Shown: positions 5,582 to 13,787 of the stretch, in pieces
Layout of the letters: each line of letters opens with the position of its first letter
Position numbering within the stretch: position 1 is the first letter of the stretch
Origin: Oscillospiraceae bacterium
GTDB lineage: Bacteria > Bacillota > Clostridia > Oscillospirales > Ruminococcaceae
NCBI GenBank assembly: GCA_029068025.1
Contig: JAIEDJ010000136.1
Span: forward strand, 1 to 18,929
Length of the DNA stretch: 18,929 nt
Reading direction: 5' to 3'
The notes under the pieces: generated by a model
The model's database searches: none
What the model saw: the letters and a program-made list of their open reading frames with translations, nothing else
What the model was told of the DNA's origin: nothing
Translations under genes and position numbers: made by a program

Positions 5582-5611
5582 AAACTCCCGATCAAAAAAG
5601 ATCGGGAGTTT
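5582..5611. terminator. Bidirectional terminator between motor operon and histidine kinase
   Basis: AAACTCCCGATC (5582-5593) and GATCGGGAGTTT (5600-5611) form a perfect 12-bp stem with an A6 loop. T-rich sequence leaves it on the minus strand (TTTCGTTTTTATTC) and a shorter TTTAAATT on the plus strand. It serves the two converging genes, which end at 5576 and 5615. Confidence 0.9.
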
Positions 5612-5614
5612 AAA

Positions 5615-8600
5615 TTATATGATCGCATCCAGGGTCTCAAAAACAGTCTTTATATTTATCGGCTTTGCGATATGGGCGTTCATTCCGCTGTTTATCGCCG
5701 CCTGACGATCCTCGTCAAAGGCGTTGGCGGTCATGGCGATGATCGGGATCGACGACAGCCCGCTGTCATCGAGCGCGCGTATGGCGCGTGTAGCTTCGTA
5801 TCCGTTCATAACGGGCATTTGTACGTCCATCAGAACCAGCTTGTAATAGCCTGCGCCTTTGGCTGTCAGCATATCCACCGCTTCTTTGCCGTTTTCGGCA
5901 GTCTCCACCTCAAATCCGGCCTCGGTGAGGATGGTCTCGGCGATCTCGCGGTTAAGCTCGTTGTCCTCCGTAAGCAGTATTCGTCCTGACCGGATCTTCT
6001 CGCCGGATCTGATATGGGAATCTATTTTGCGGCTATCCGCAGAAAGCAGCTCCGCCAGGCATCCGCGTAGCTCGGACAGGAACAACGGTTTCGAGCAGAA
6101 CGCGCTGACACCCGCCGCCCTTGCCTCATCCTCAAATTTGCTCTTGTCGTGAGCCGACTGCATAATGATCGGAACGCTGCCCGGAAGCGCTGCCCTGATC
6201 TCCTTGACGGCATTTATGCTGTCTGTTGCGGACAGATCATGATCAATGATCACCGCGGAATAATTATTGTATTTCTTGATCAATTCAACGGCGCTCTCTG
6301 CCGAATCCGCGCTGTCGGCGCGAATACCGAGCATTCTCAGCATCGACGAAACGCTCTCGCATACCTCGCTGCTCTCGTCGATGATAAGCGCCCGATGACC
6401 CTTGAACAGGGAGTAGTCTACGAGATCCTCCCCGCTGCCGTACAGCTTGAACGAAAACGTCAGCGTGACCTCGGTTCCTACGCCCTTTTCGCTGTCTACC
6501 TCTATGGAGCCGTTCATCAGATCAACAAGATTCTTTGTGATCGCCATTCCCAGACCCGTTCCCTGTATACCGCTGAGAGTGGAGTTGCGCTCGCGCTCAA
6601 ACGGCTCGAAGATCTTTGCCAGGAACTCCTTATCCATGCCGATACCGTTGTCCTTGATAAGAAACTCATAGTTGGCATATCCGTCGCGCGCCCCCGCGTT
6701 CTCTGATATCCTGAACGTGATGCTTCCGCCCTCCGGCGTGTATTTTATGGCGTTGGACAGCAGATTCAGCAGTATCTGATTCAGCCGCAGTCTGTCGCAT
6801 ATAATATTCTCGTCGTAAACGTTGACAGTGTTGATATGGAATTCCAGATCCTTTGCCGCGATCTCCGATTGAAGTATGTTTTTAAGACCCGCGGTGATGT
6901 CCGAAAGGCTGGCGGGATTTTCCTCCAGGAACACCTTTCCGCTTTCGATACGGCTCATATCCAGCACATCGTTTATAAGTCTCAGCAGATGATCGCCGGA
7001 TATGCTGATCTTCTTAAGACATTCCTCCACGCTCTCGATGTTGTCAAGACGTGAAAGCGCCAGGGTAGTAAATCCGATGATCGCGTTCATCGGCGTGCGG
7101 ATATCGTGCGACATATTGGACAAGAACGCGCTCTTTGCGCTGCTTGCGCGGTTTGCCTGAGCCAGAGCGTTTTCGAGAAGATCGCGCTTTTCCATGTCCT
7201 TGCGTATCTCCTCATCAACGCAGCGGAATCCAAGCACCGCGCCCTTGCTGCCCACGCGCACCGCCTTGACCTGAAAGTACCGCAGCGTACTGTCGCACAT
7301 GACCCTGTAATTCAGATAATATGTATTCGTTTCCGAAAGTATTTTCTTGAGATTCTCGCAGGTAAAGGTCTCAATAAAGGTGTCGCGGTCTTCTTCATAA
7401 ACACATTCCGCCGCGTATGCTCCTATGCAGCTCTCCAGCTCCAGCTTTCCGGAGAATATCGTCCCCAGCATATGCTTTTCGCAGTCGTTCAGCCGCAAAG
7501 CGTGTCCCTTGCCGTTCTCACGGTCGAAATAGCACACAAGATTATAATCTTCGCTCAGCGCCTGGATAAGCTGCTCGTTTTCATGTTCGCGGAGCTTCTG
7601 CTTGGTGCAGTCCAGCAAAAAGCGCTGATAATACGGCTCTCCGCCGTCGTCCAGCAGCTTGACTGTACCTGTGATATGACGGATCTTTCCGCTTGGCGTG
7701 CGCACGCGGTATTCAAGGCTTACCGCGTCCCCCTCCTCCTTGAGCGTTTTTATTCGCTCGCGGAGAATGGGCTTATCTTCATCCAGAACCGACTCCGCGA
7801 CAAAATCGAAGCCGCTTGCAAGCATTTCCTCAACCGACTCATATCCGAGGATCCGCAGCGCGGCGTTGTTCGCGCTGAACACTCTGTCTCCGCTGAGCGA
7901 GTGAGTCATAACACCGCAGTCGATCGATGTGAATATCTTTTCAAGAACGCGGTTTTTCTTGATGATCTCTTCCTCAAACTGGCGCTCGCGGGTGATGTCG
8001 ATACCAAGTCCGACGGTTCCCATAACGCTGCCGTCGAGATCGTACAGCGGAGATTTATATGTAGTCATCAGGCGTTCTCCCTGACTTGTGGTGATCGTTT
8101 CTTCATTCACCAGCATTTCACGCGACTCCATAACGTGATTGTCGGATGCCACGCACGCGGGATCGTCGCCGTCAACGCCCCAGATATATCCGTGTGTGCT
8201 GCCCTCGACCTGCTCTCTGCTCTTATTCACGGCGCGGCAAAAGCTCTCGTTCACCTTTTCATGGATACCGTCGCGGTTTTTGAACCATATAAGGCTCGGG
8301 GACGTATTTATTACTGCTTCAAGATAACCCTCCGCCTGACGCGAAGCACAGCGCATTTTAAGATAACCTATCAGCTTGCCGAGTCTGAAGCGCAGCTCCT
8401 GATCTGTGACAGGCAGATTCCACACGTTGCTTATTCCCGAAAACTCATCAGAAAAAAGATCCGTTCCCGACGGAGCCATAACGATAAGTTCGCCGTCGGA
8501 TTTTTTGGCGGCACAAAACGCCTTTATTGTGTCCGCAATGCCGCCGCCGTTATCCGCCTGAGCAATGATGATATCCGCTCCCGCCGCCGCACCGGCATCC

Positions 8601-8719
8601 GCAAGCTCTCCCTCCGAGAATTCAACGGTGAATTCTTTCGGAAACGGCGTTGCTCTGATCACTTCCGATATGTGTTTTAAAACTCCCGCAAGGTGAATAA
8701 GGATTCTGCAATGGTACAT
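5615..8719 (-). CDS. Soluble hybrid sensor histidine kinase, three PAS and two receiver domains
   Basis: The preferred start is the ATG at 8719, eight bases from GGAGG, giving 1034 residues. Residues 1-122 form an alpha/beta domain like a degenerate receiver with no clear phospho-Asp. PAS-like domains lie at about 132-245 (TSPSLIWFKNRDG), 256-375 and 385-505. The HisKA helix has His538 in FLSNMSHDIRTPMNAIIGF. The HATPase has N656, DNGIGM (690-695), FEPF and GTGLGM (720-725). Receiver 1 (777-891) keeps D781, D826 and K877. Receiver 2 (912-1034) keeps E918/D919, D965, T997 and K1019. There is no membrane helix and no DNA-binding output. It should autophosphorylate at His538 and pass the phosphate to its own receivers. 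The signal and target are unknown. It has its own promoter and ends at a shared terminator. Confidence 0.95.
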   Translation of the reverse strand: MYHCRILIHLAGVLKHISEVIRATPFPKEFTVEFSEGELADAGAAAGADIIIAQADNGGGIADTIKAFCAAKKSDGELIVMAPSGTDLFSDEFSGISNVWNLPVTDQELRFRLGKLIGYLKMRCASRQAEGYLEAVINTSPSLIWFKNRDGIHEKVNESFCRAVNKSREQVEGSTHGYIWGVDGDDPACVASDNHVMESREMLVNEETITTSQGERLMTTYKSPLYDLDGSVMGTVGLGIDITRERQFEEEIIKKNRVLEKIFTSIDCGVMTHSLSGDRVFSANNAALRILGYESVEEMLASGFDFVAESVLDEDKPILRERIKTLKEEGDAVSLEYRVRTPSGKIRHITGTVKLLDDGGEPYYQRFLLDCTKQKLREHENEQLIQALSEDYNLVCYFDRENGKGHALRLNDCEKHMLGTIFSGKLELESCIGAYAAECVYEEDRDTFIETFTCENLKKILSETNTYYLNYRVMCDSTLRYFQVKAVRVGSKGAVLGFRCVDEEIRKDMEKRDLLENALAQANRASSAKSAFLSNMSHDIRTPMNAIIGFTTLALSRLDNIESVEECLKKISISGDHLLRLINDVLDMSRIESGKVFLEENPASLSDITAGLKNILQSEIAAKDLEFHINTVNVYDENIICDRLRLNQILLNLLSNAIKYTPEGGSITFRISENAGARDGYANYEFLIKDNGIGMDKEFLAKIFEPFERERNSTLSGIQGTGLGMAITKNLVDLMNGSIEVDSEKGVGTEVTLTFSFKLYGSGEDLVDYSLFKGHRALIIDESSEVCESVSSMLRMLGIRADSADSAESAVELIKKYNNYSAVIIDHDLSATDSINAVKEIRAALPGSVPIIMQSAHDKSKFEDEARAAGVSAFCSKPLFLSELRGCLAELLSADSRKIDSHIRSGEKIRSGRILLTEDNELNREIAETILTEAGFEVETAENGKEAVDMLTAKGAGYYKLVLMDVQMPVMNGYEATRAIRALDDSGLSSIPIIAMTANAFDEDRQAAINSGMNAHIAKPINIKTVFETLDAII

Positions 8720-8782
8720 AACGGTTTTCCTCCGCACTTTTGGATTATGCCAATTATTGGATCTCACTAAAATTCTATATAC

Positions 8783-8811
8783 ATTATAGCATATTTTTGC
8801 TTTCTTGTCAA
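8783..8811 (-). promoter_or_regulatory. Consensus sigma-A promoter of the hybrid histidine kinase
   Basis: On the minus strand TTGACA (8811-8806), a 17-base spacer and TATAAT (8788-8783) are perfect. The transcript should begin near 8776, about 57 bases before the ATG at 8719. It lies just downstream of the hairpin that ends ppk. Confidence 0.88.
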
Positions 8812-8819
8812 CCTCGCCG

Positions 8820-8858
8820 AACTACCCCGTCTTGAACAGCAAAACGGGGTAGTTTTTT
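8820..8858. terminator. Hairpin between ppk and the histidine kinase
   Basis: AACTACCCCGT (8820-8830) and ACGGGGTAGTT (8844-8854) form an 11-bp stem with a 13-base loop. The T-run (TTTTTT, 8853-8858) is on the plus-strand side, toward ppk. On the ppk transcript an A-run precedes the stem and only two T follow it. It probably ends ppk transcription weakly or blocks antisense entry. Confidence 0.6.
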
Positions 8859-11019
8859 ATCTGCCGATCCTTCTGACCTTAACCTTGATCGGCGTGTTTT
8901 TGTGTATCAACGGCTTTACCGTGCGGCGTTCCGACGGCACCGCGGCAGCGGTAGCGTCATACGCCTGCTTGTAGAAATAAAGCTGCGAATTGAGCGGGGA
9001 TTCTCCGCCGCCGACGCGGCGGTACAGCCCGTCGGAAAACAGCTCCCGCGCCTTCACGTTATCCCGCAGCATAACGGAAAAGCTCTCGCATACCCTGTCC
9101 GCAAGCGCTTTGTCGAGTATCGGCGCGGCTACCTCTATGCGGCGCTCGGTGTTTCTCGTCATAAAATCCGCGCTGGAAATATAAACGCGGCGGCGGTCGT
9201 TCGCTCCGAAAATGTATATGCGCGAGTGCTCAAGGAACCGCCCTACTATGGATACCACGCGGATATTGTCCGTGTCCCCCTTGATCCCGGGGATCAGACA
9301 GCATATGCCGCGCACGATAAGCTCCACGCGCACTCCCGCGCGTGATGCCTCTGCCAGCTTTTCAATAAGATCGCGGTCAGTCAGCGAGTTGATCTTGATG
9401 CCGATGTAGCCGTCGCGCCCGTAGGTTATCTCATTGTCGATAAACTCGACTATGCGGCTCTTAAGCCCGGTAGGCGCGACCATCAGACGGCTCGTGCCGC
9501 CGACTGTGGAACCTATCATCAGCGCGTTGAACACCACCGACGCGTCCGATCCGAAATCACGTTCGGCGGTCATCAGCGTGAGGTCGGTGTAGAGCTTTGA
9601 TGTGCGCTCGTTGTAGTTTCCGGTGCCGACCTGAGTGATATAGGTCACGTCGTTGCCGTCGCGAAGCGTGATCAGCAGCAGCTTGGAGTGGACTTTAAGC
9701 TCCTCCAGACCGTAGATGACGTTCACCCCCGCTTCCTCAAGCTGCTTCGACCAGCCGATATTGTTTTCCTCATCGAATCTCGCGCGCAGCTCCACCAGCG
9801 CCAGGACGTTCTTTCCGTTCTCCGCCGCCTTGTTGAGCGCGTTGATGATCTTGCTGTCGCGTGCGACGCGGTAGAGCGTTATCTTGATCGATGAAACGTC
9901 GGGATTCACCGCCGCCTCCTCCAGCAGCGTGATAAACTGACTGATATTCTCATACGGATAATTCAGCAGAATATCGTGCTGACGGATCTGTTCAATAAGC
10001 GGAACGTTCGGCAGTATATCGGGTGATCTCTGGGAAACAAGCGGAGCGAAGAACAGCTCCGAATGGCTCTCCAGCCGCTTTTCAAGCGACGATATGAACC
10101 CCATCGAAAGCGGCGAGGACTGCCTGAAAACAAAATTGTCCGCAACGTCAAGCGTTTTCGTCAGAATGGATATAATATCGCTGTCGGGGCTTCCCTGAAA
10201 CTCCAGCCGCACGGGACTGAGCTTTTTGCGCTTTTTCACCATTTTGCTCATGATGTCGCGAAAATCCACATCATGATCGAACAAGCCCTCGTCTATCGGA
10301 ATATCGGCGTTCCGCGTTACTCTGAAAATACATTTCGAGATTATGTCGAAATTATCCCATACCTGCTTGGCGCAGCGGCGGATGATCTCCTCCATAAGTA
10401 TGAAGCGACCTGTGGGGGCGGACATTTTAGAGCCGTCGGTCTTAACCTGCGGAAGGAACACCACGCGCGGCAGCCCCTCGGACGCGGGGAGGATGCCGAA
10501 AATGCACTTGCCCGAGCTGTCGGTTTTCTTGCGTATTTTACAGCCGACATAGATCTCTCCGCTTTTCAGGAACGGGACGGGGTGCTTTTTGTCTACTATT
10601 CCCGTGAACAACAGCGGGCGAACCTCACGGTTGAAATACGCCTTGACAAAAGCATCCTCGTCGGGAGTGAGCTTATCCTCGTCAATATGTTCAACGCCGA
10701 ACGCGGAGAGCCCGCGCATGATCTCGGCATAGGTATCGTCCTTTACGGGGATAAGCGCGCTGACGCTTTTTGAGATCTCGGAGAGCTGTTCCTTAGCCGT
10801 GAGATTGGTTTTATTATCCTTGTCTTTAGGATCGAAGATCAGCTTATCATGGAGACTGCCTACTCTGATCATAAAGAACTCGTCGAGATTTGAACAGAAG
10901 ATCTGAACAAAGCGCAGGCGCTCGAAGAGGGGTGTAGATTCGTCACGAGCTTCTTCGAGGACGCGTTCGTTGAATTTCAGCCAAGAAAGTTCACGGTTGT
11001 CATAAAAACCTTTACTCAT
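8857..11019 (-). CDS. ppk1: Polyphosphate kinase 1
   Basis: The 720-residue protein has the usual length for PPK1 and starts at the ATG at 11019, with TAGGAG about nine bases upstream. It makes inorganic polyphosphate from ATP, reversibly. The N-terminal domain begins NRELSWLKFNERVLEEA, with FVQIFCSNLDEFFMIRVG after it. The two PLD-like catalytic domains hold His444 (LKVHSKLLLI), the expected autophosphorylated His, followed by VGTGNYNERTSKLYTDL, and His598 (RFLEHSRIYIF), the second conserved catalytic His. The basic C-terminal tail (KVKVRRIGR) is not conserved. No phosphate-transport or ppx gene is in the window. No clear sigma-A promoter is visible in the 26 bases before the foldback element, so its transcript may start inside that element or read through from pyrG. 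Confidence 0.97.
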   Translation of the reverse strand: MSKGFYDNRELSWLKFNERVLEEARDESTPLFERLRFVQIFCSNLDEFFMIRVGSLHDKLIFDPKDKDNKTNLTAKEQLSEISKSVSALIPVKDDTYAEIMRGLSAFGVEHIDEDKLTPDEDAFVKAYFNREVRPLLFTGIVDKKHPVPFLKSGEIYVGCKIRKKTDSSGKCIFGILPASEGLPRVVFLPQVKTDGSKMSAPTGRFILMEEIIRRCAKQVWDNFDIISKCIFRVTRNADIPIDEGLFDHDVDFRDIMSKMVKKRKKLSPVRLEFQGSPDSDIISILTKTLDVADNFVFRQSSPLSMGFISSLEKRLESHSELFFAPLVSQRSPDILPNVPLIEQIRQHDILLNYPYENISQFITLLEEAAVNPDVSSIKITLYRVARDSKIINALNKAAENGKNVLALVELRARFDEENNIGWSKQLEEAGVNVIYGLEELKVHSKLLLITLRDGNDVTYITQVGTGNYNERTSKLYTDLTLMTAERDFGSDASVVFNALMIGSTVGGTSRLMVAPTGLKSRIVEFIDNEITYGRDGYIGIKINSLTDRDLIEKLAEASRAGVRVELIVRGICCLIPGIKGDTDNIRVVSIVGRFLEHSRIYIFGANDRRRVYISSADFMTRNTERRIEVAAPILDKALADRVCESFSVMLRDNVKARELFSDGLYRRVGGGESPLNSQLYFYKQAYDATAAAVPSERRTVKPLIHKNTPIKVKVRRIGR

Positions 11020-11045
11020 AACTAAGCTCCTAAATTAAAATTTGA

Positions 11046-11521
11046 AGGCTATTTAAAAGTTAAAAACCGGGATTCTTAAGGGGCTAGCCCCTTAAGCTGG
11101 GTTTGGGGCGGAGCCCCAACATAAAGAAGGTAGCCGCGGAGCGGCGTTCGGCTAGATCCACCTTTCCGGCTGAAGCTCCTGTGCCGTCAAGCGCACCGAG
11201 ATCCACAGTTCCTGCAGCCGGATAGGTGGTGCAAAGGGCACGCCGCTCCGTGCTGCGAACGACTGAACACCCGTCCTCGCGCCCAAAGCATGAACGTCCT
11301 TTATTCCATTAAAGACTATCTAAAGAGATTTTGCAGATTACCTTAACAGCGTTGCGGTAGTGCTTTGGACGCATTGGACGGGTGTTCAACGTTCTCCGCA
11401 CTCCGCGGTTGGTGATATTATGGTGGGGCTCCGCCCCACACCCCGGCAGTGGCTCTGCCCCTGCACCCCGCCAAATGGACCAGTCCCTTTGGAATCCCGG
11501 TTTTTAACTTTACGAGAGCCT
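11046..11521. mobile_element. 476-bp foldback/MITE-like element with long imperfect terminal inverted repeats
   Basis: The ends are AGGCT...AAAGTTAAAAACCGGGATTC (20-base exact part at 11056-11075) and its exact complement at 11492-11511. The match continues imperfectly inward through GGGATTC-AAGGG-CT and a GGGGC-GGAGCCCC module (left about 11103-11119, right 11423-11439) for roughly 90 bases. Within the left arm 11075-11096 is a perfect 22-base palindrome. Inside are a hairpin (11166-11183 with 11204-11221, 14 of 18 paired) and another inverted pair (11265-11290 with 11361-11387). No transposase or credible gene is present. CTAAATTA occurs on both sides (11030-11037 and 11523-11530), perhaps a target duplication but not adjacent on the left. 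It fills the 511-base gap between pyrG and ppk. Confidence 0.75.
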
Positions 11522-11530
11522 GCTAAATTA

Positions 11531-13144
11531 TTATTTATCCTTCAATTCCGACGCAACCTTTATAAATTCCGTAAACAGCGGATGCGGTCTGTTCGGACGC
11601 GACTTGAACTCCGGATGAAACTGCACTCCCACAAAGAACGGATGTACATCCTGCGGCAGCTCCACGATCTCCACCAGCTTCCCGTCCGGCGATAATCCCG
11701 CAAATTTCAGTCCCTTCGCGGTGAGATCGTCGCGGTATACATTGTTGAACTCATAGCGGTGACGGTGGCGCTCGTAAATAAGTCCCTCACCGTAAACCCG
11801 CCGCGAAATGCTGCTCTCGTCCAGCTTGCACGGATACAATCCCAGCCGCATCGTGCCGCCCATCTCAACACCCTTCTGATCGGGCATAAGATCGATCACC
11901 GGATATTCAAACTCGCCGAACTCCGCGGAATTCGCGCCATCAAGCCCCGCGACGTGCCGCGCAAACTCGATAACAGCCATCTGCATACCCAGACACAGCC
12001 CCAGATACGGGAGCTTGTTCTCACGCGCATAGCGCACCGCCTCGATCTTGCCTTCAATGCCGCGGTCGCCGAAGCCGCCCGGTACACAGATCCCGTCACA
12101 GCCAACAAGCATTTCCTTCGCGTTCTCATGAGTGATCTCCTCGGAATTGATCAGCTTGATGTCAACGTTGCAGCCGCACACCGCGCCCGCGTGACGTATC
12201 GACTCCATTACCGAAATATATGCGTCGGGCAGCGCAACATATTTTCCGACAAGTCCGACCGTAAGCGGCTTTGTCGCGTTCTCCTGACGGTGAACCATCT
12301 CCTGCCACTCGGAAAGATCGGGCTTTCTGTCCTCCAGTCCGAGATGGTAGCACGCCGAGTGCGCCAGACCCTCGCTCTCCAGCATAAGCGGCACCGCGTA
12401 TAGCGACGATGCCGTGAGATTCTGGATAACGTCCTCACGGCGGACGTTGCAGAACAGCGCGATCTTCTCGCGCATATCTGCTGGAACCTCGCACTCGCTG
12501 CGCAGCACCAGAATATTCGGCTGGATACCGAGCGAGAGCAGCTGCTTTACACTGTGCTGAGTGGGCTTGGTCTTGAGCTCGTTGCTTCCCGTTACATACG
12601 GCAGAAGCGTAACATGGATATACAGAACATTCTCGCGCCCTTTCTCGTAACTGACCTGGCGTATCGTCTCAAGAAACGGCGTGGATTCTATATCGCCCAC
12701 TGTGCCGCCGATCTCGGTGATCACCACGTCCACGGTCTCCGCGCCGCTGTTCGCCGCACGGTATACGCGGCTCTTGATCTCATTTGTTACGTGCGGGATC
12801 ACCTGAACCGTACCGCCGAGGAAGTCGCCGCGGCGCTCGCGGTTAAGTATCGTCCAATAGATCTTTCCCGTCGTAACGTTGGAATTTACGGAAAGGTTTT
12901 CGTCAATAAATCTCTCATAGTGCCCGAGATCAAGATCGGTCTCCGCGCCGTCATCGGTGACGAACACCTCTCCGTGCTGATACGGCGACATGGTGCCGGG
13001 ATCCACGTTCAGATACGGGTCGAACTTCTGAATGGTGACGCGGTATCCGCGCATTTTGAGCAGTCGTCCGAGTGACGCGGCGGTAATTCCCTTTCCAAGT
13101 CCCGACACAACGCCGCCCGTCACGAAAATGTATTTAGTAGCCAT
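11531..13144 (-). CDS. pyrG: CTP synthase
   Basis: The 537-residue protein, the normal length, starts at the ATG at 13144 (MATKYIFVTGGVVSGLGKGI), about six bases from GAGGTGG. The frame is open nine codons further upstream, but those have no family match. It converts UTP to CTP with ATP and glutamine, the last step of pyrimidine nucleotide synthesis. The N-terminal synthetase domain has the P-loop-like GGVVSGLGKG (10-19) and KFDPYLNVDPGTMSP (40-54). The C-terminal class I glutaminase domain has Cys384 in LGLCLGMQ and His510-Glu512 in FHPEF. It has its own promoter and a short leader with no visible G-run attenuator of the Bacillus pyrG type. The upstream gene on the strand is a PAP2 phosphatase, probably unrelated. 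Confidence 0.98.
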   Translation of the reverse strand: MATKYIFVTGGVVSGLGKGITAASLGRLLKMRGYRVTIQKFDPYLNVDPGTMSPYQHGEVFVTDDGAETDLDLGHYERFIDENLSVNSNVTTGKIYWTILNRERRGDFLGGTVQVIPHVTNEIKSRVYRAANSGAETVDVVITEIGGTVGDIESTPFLETIRQVSYEKGRENVLYIHVTLLPYVTGSNELKTKPTQHSVKQLLSLGIQPNILVLRSECEVPADMREKIALFCNVRREDVIQNLTASSLYAVPLMLESEGLAHSACYHLGLEDRKPDLSEWQEMVHRQENATKPLTVGLVGKYVALPDAYISVMESIRHAGAVCGCNVDIKLINSEEITHENAKEMLVGCDGICVPGGFGDRGIEGKIEAVRYARENKLPYLGLCLGMQMAVIEFARHVAGLDGANSAEFGEFEYPVIDLMPDQKGVEMGGTMRLGLYPCKLDESSISRRVYGEGLIYERHRHRYEFNNVYRDDLTAKGLKFAGLSPDGKLVEIVELPQDVHPFFVGVQFHPEFKSRPNRPHPLFTEFIKVASELKDK

Positions 13145-13185
13145 ATTTTTCCACCTCATAATGTCTTTCAAAAATACTTAAAAAC

Positions 13186-13214
13186 ATTATACCACTTTTT
13201 GAGTTTTTTTTCAA
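13186..13214 (-). promoter_or_regulatory. Sigma-A promoter of pyrG
   Basis: On the minus strand TTGAAA (13214-13209), a 17-base spacer and TATAAT (13191-13186) are present, with TGG before the -10 (extended -10). The predicted start near 13180 gives a leader of about 35 bases. Confidence 0.82.
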
Positions 13215-13227
13215 TATGTTATTGCAA

Positions 13228-13266
13228 GAAATTTTGCTGCGTTTTTATAATGTTGATCTTGGCTTG
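13228..13266 (-). repeat. Partial copy (C) of the structured repeat flank
   Basis: Read on the minus strand it begins CAAGCCAAGATCAACATTAT and ends CGCAGCAAAATTTC. It matches the 5' flank and first boundary of copy A (2138-2177) with few changes and about one base of indel. The hairpin core and tail are absent. It covers the last six codons and stop of the PAP2 gene. Confidence 0.7.
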
Positions 13267-13787
13267 AGAATACGGTCGCCGGCCACGCACACCGCAATTC
13301 CGATCCCACAGCCGATCAGCGTGCCGGCGGCAACGTCCGTCGGAAAATGCACGTACAGATAAAGCCGTGAGAACGCAATGAGACACGCCAGTATCAGCGC
13401 AGGGATCCCGAAACGCTTGTCGGTATGAAGCAGTATCACTGTCGACGCGAACGCCACCATGGAATGTCCCGACGGAAACGAATAGTCCTTCGGCACGGAT
13501 ACCAGCAGCTCCACTGATTCGTTAATCCAACACGGACGATCCCGCGCGACAAGATTTTTCAGCAGCAGATTCCCGATAATAAAACAGAGAAGCAGTCCGA
13601 CACACATCATAACGCCGTTTCTTCTGTATCCGCGAAAGATCAGCAATATCGCGGCGGTAATGATCCATATCGCCCCCGCGCTTCCAAGGTAAGTGATGAT
13701 CGGCATAAGAGTATTCAACGCCTCGCAGGACAGCCTTTCCTGTAAAAAATCCAATATCGCAAAATCGATCCCGGTGATCGTATCCAT
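13245..13787 (-). CDS. PAP2-family membrane phosphatase
   Basis: The 180-residue protein is of the size of small bacterial PAP2 enzymes. All three phosphatase motifs are present: KNLVARDRP (77-85, Kx6RP), FPSGH (104-108) and SRLYLYVHFPTD (140-151, SRx5Hx3D). About five to six hydrophobic helices carry them, with the active site expected on the outer face. Members dephosphorylate lipid phosphates such as undecaprenyl pyrophosphate or phosphatidylglycerol phosphate. The exact substrate cannot be told. AAGGGA lies about ten bases before the ATG at 13787. No clear promoter was seen in the divergent region upstream. The last residues (KPRSTL) and stop codon lie within a partial copy of the dispersed repeat, so the original C terminus may have been replaced. 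Confidence 0.93.
   Translation of the reverse strand: MDTITGIDFAILDFLQERLSCEALNTLMPIITYLGSAGAIWIITAAILLIFRGYRRNGVMMCVGLLLCFIIGNLLLKNLVARDRPCWINESVELLVSVPKDYSFPSGHSMVAFASTVILLHTDKRFGIPALILACLIAFSRLYLYVHFPTDVAAGTLIGCGIGIAVCVAGDRILKPRSTL

Noticed and set aside
7106..8680. Long plus-strand open frame (524 codons)
   Set aside because: It is antisense to the hybrid histidine kinase, with no ribosome site and no recognisable domain.
11360..11695. Plus-strand frame running from the foldback element into pyrG
   Set aside because: It spans the end of pyrG on the other strand and the right arm of the foldback; no ribosome site or family features.
13145..13185. Pyrimidine attenuator before pyrG
   Set aside because: The leader is only about 35 bases and has no initial G-run or hairpin with T-run of the Bacillus kind.
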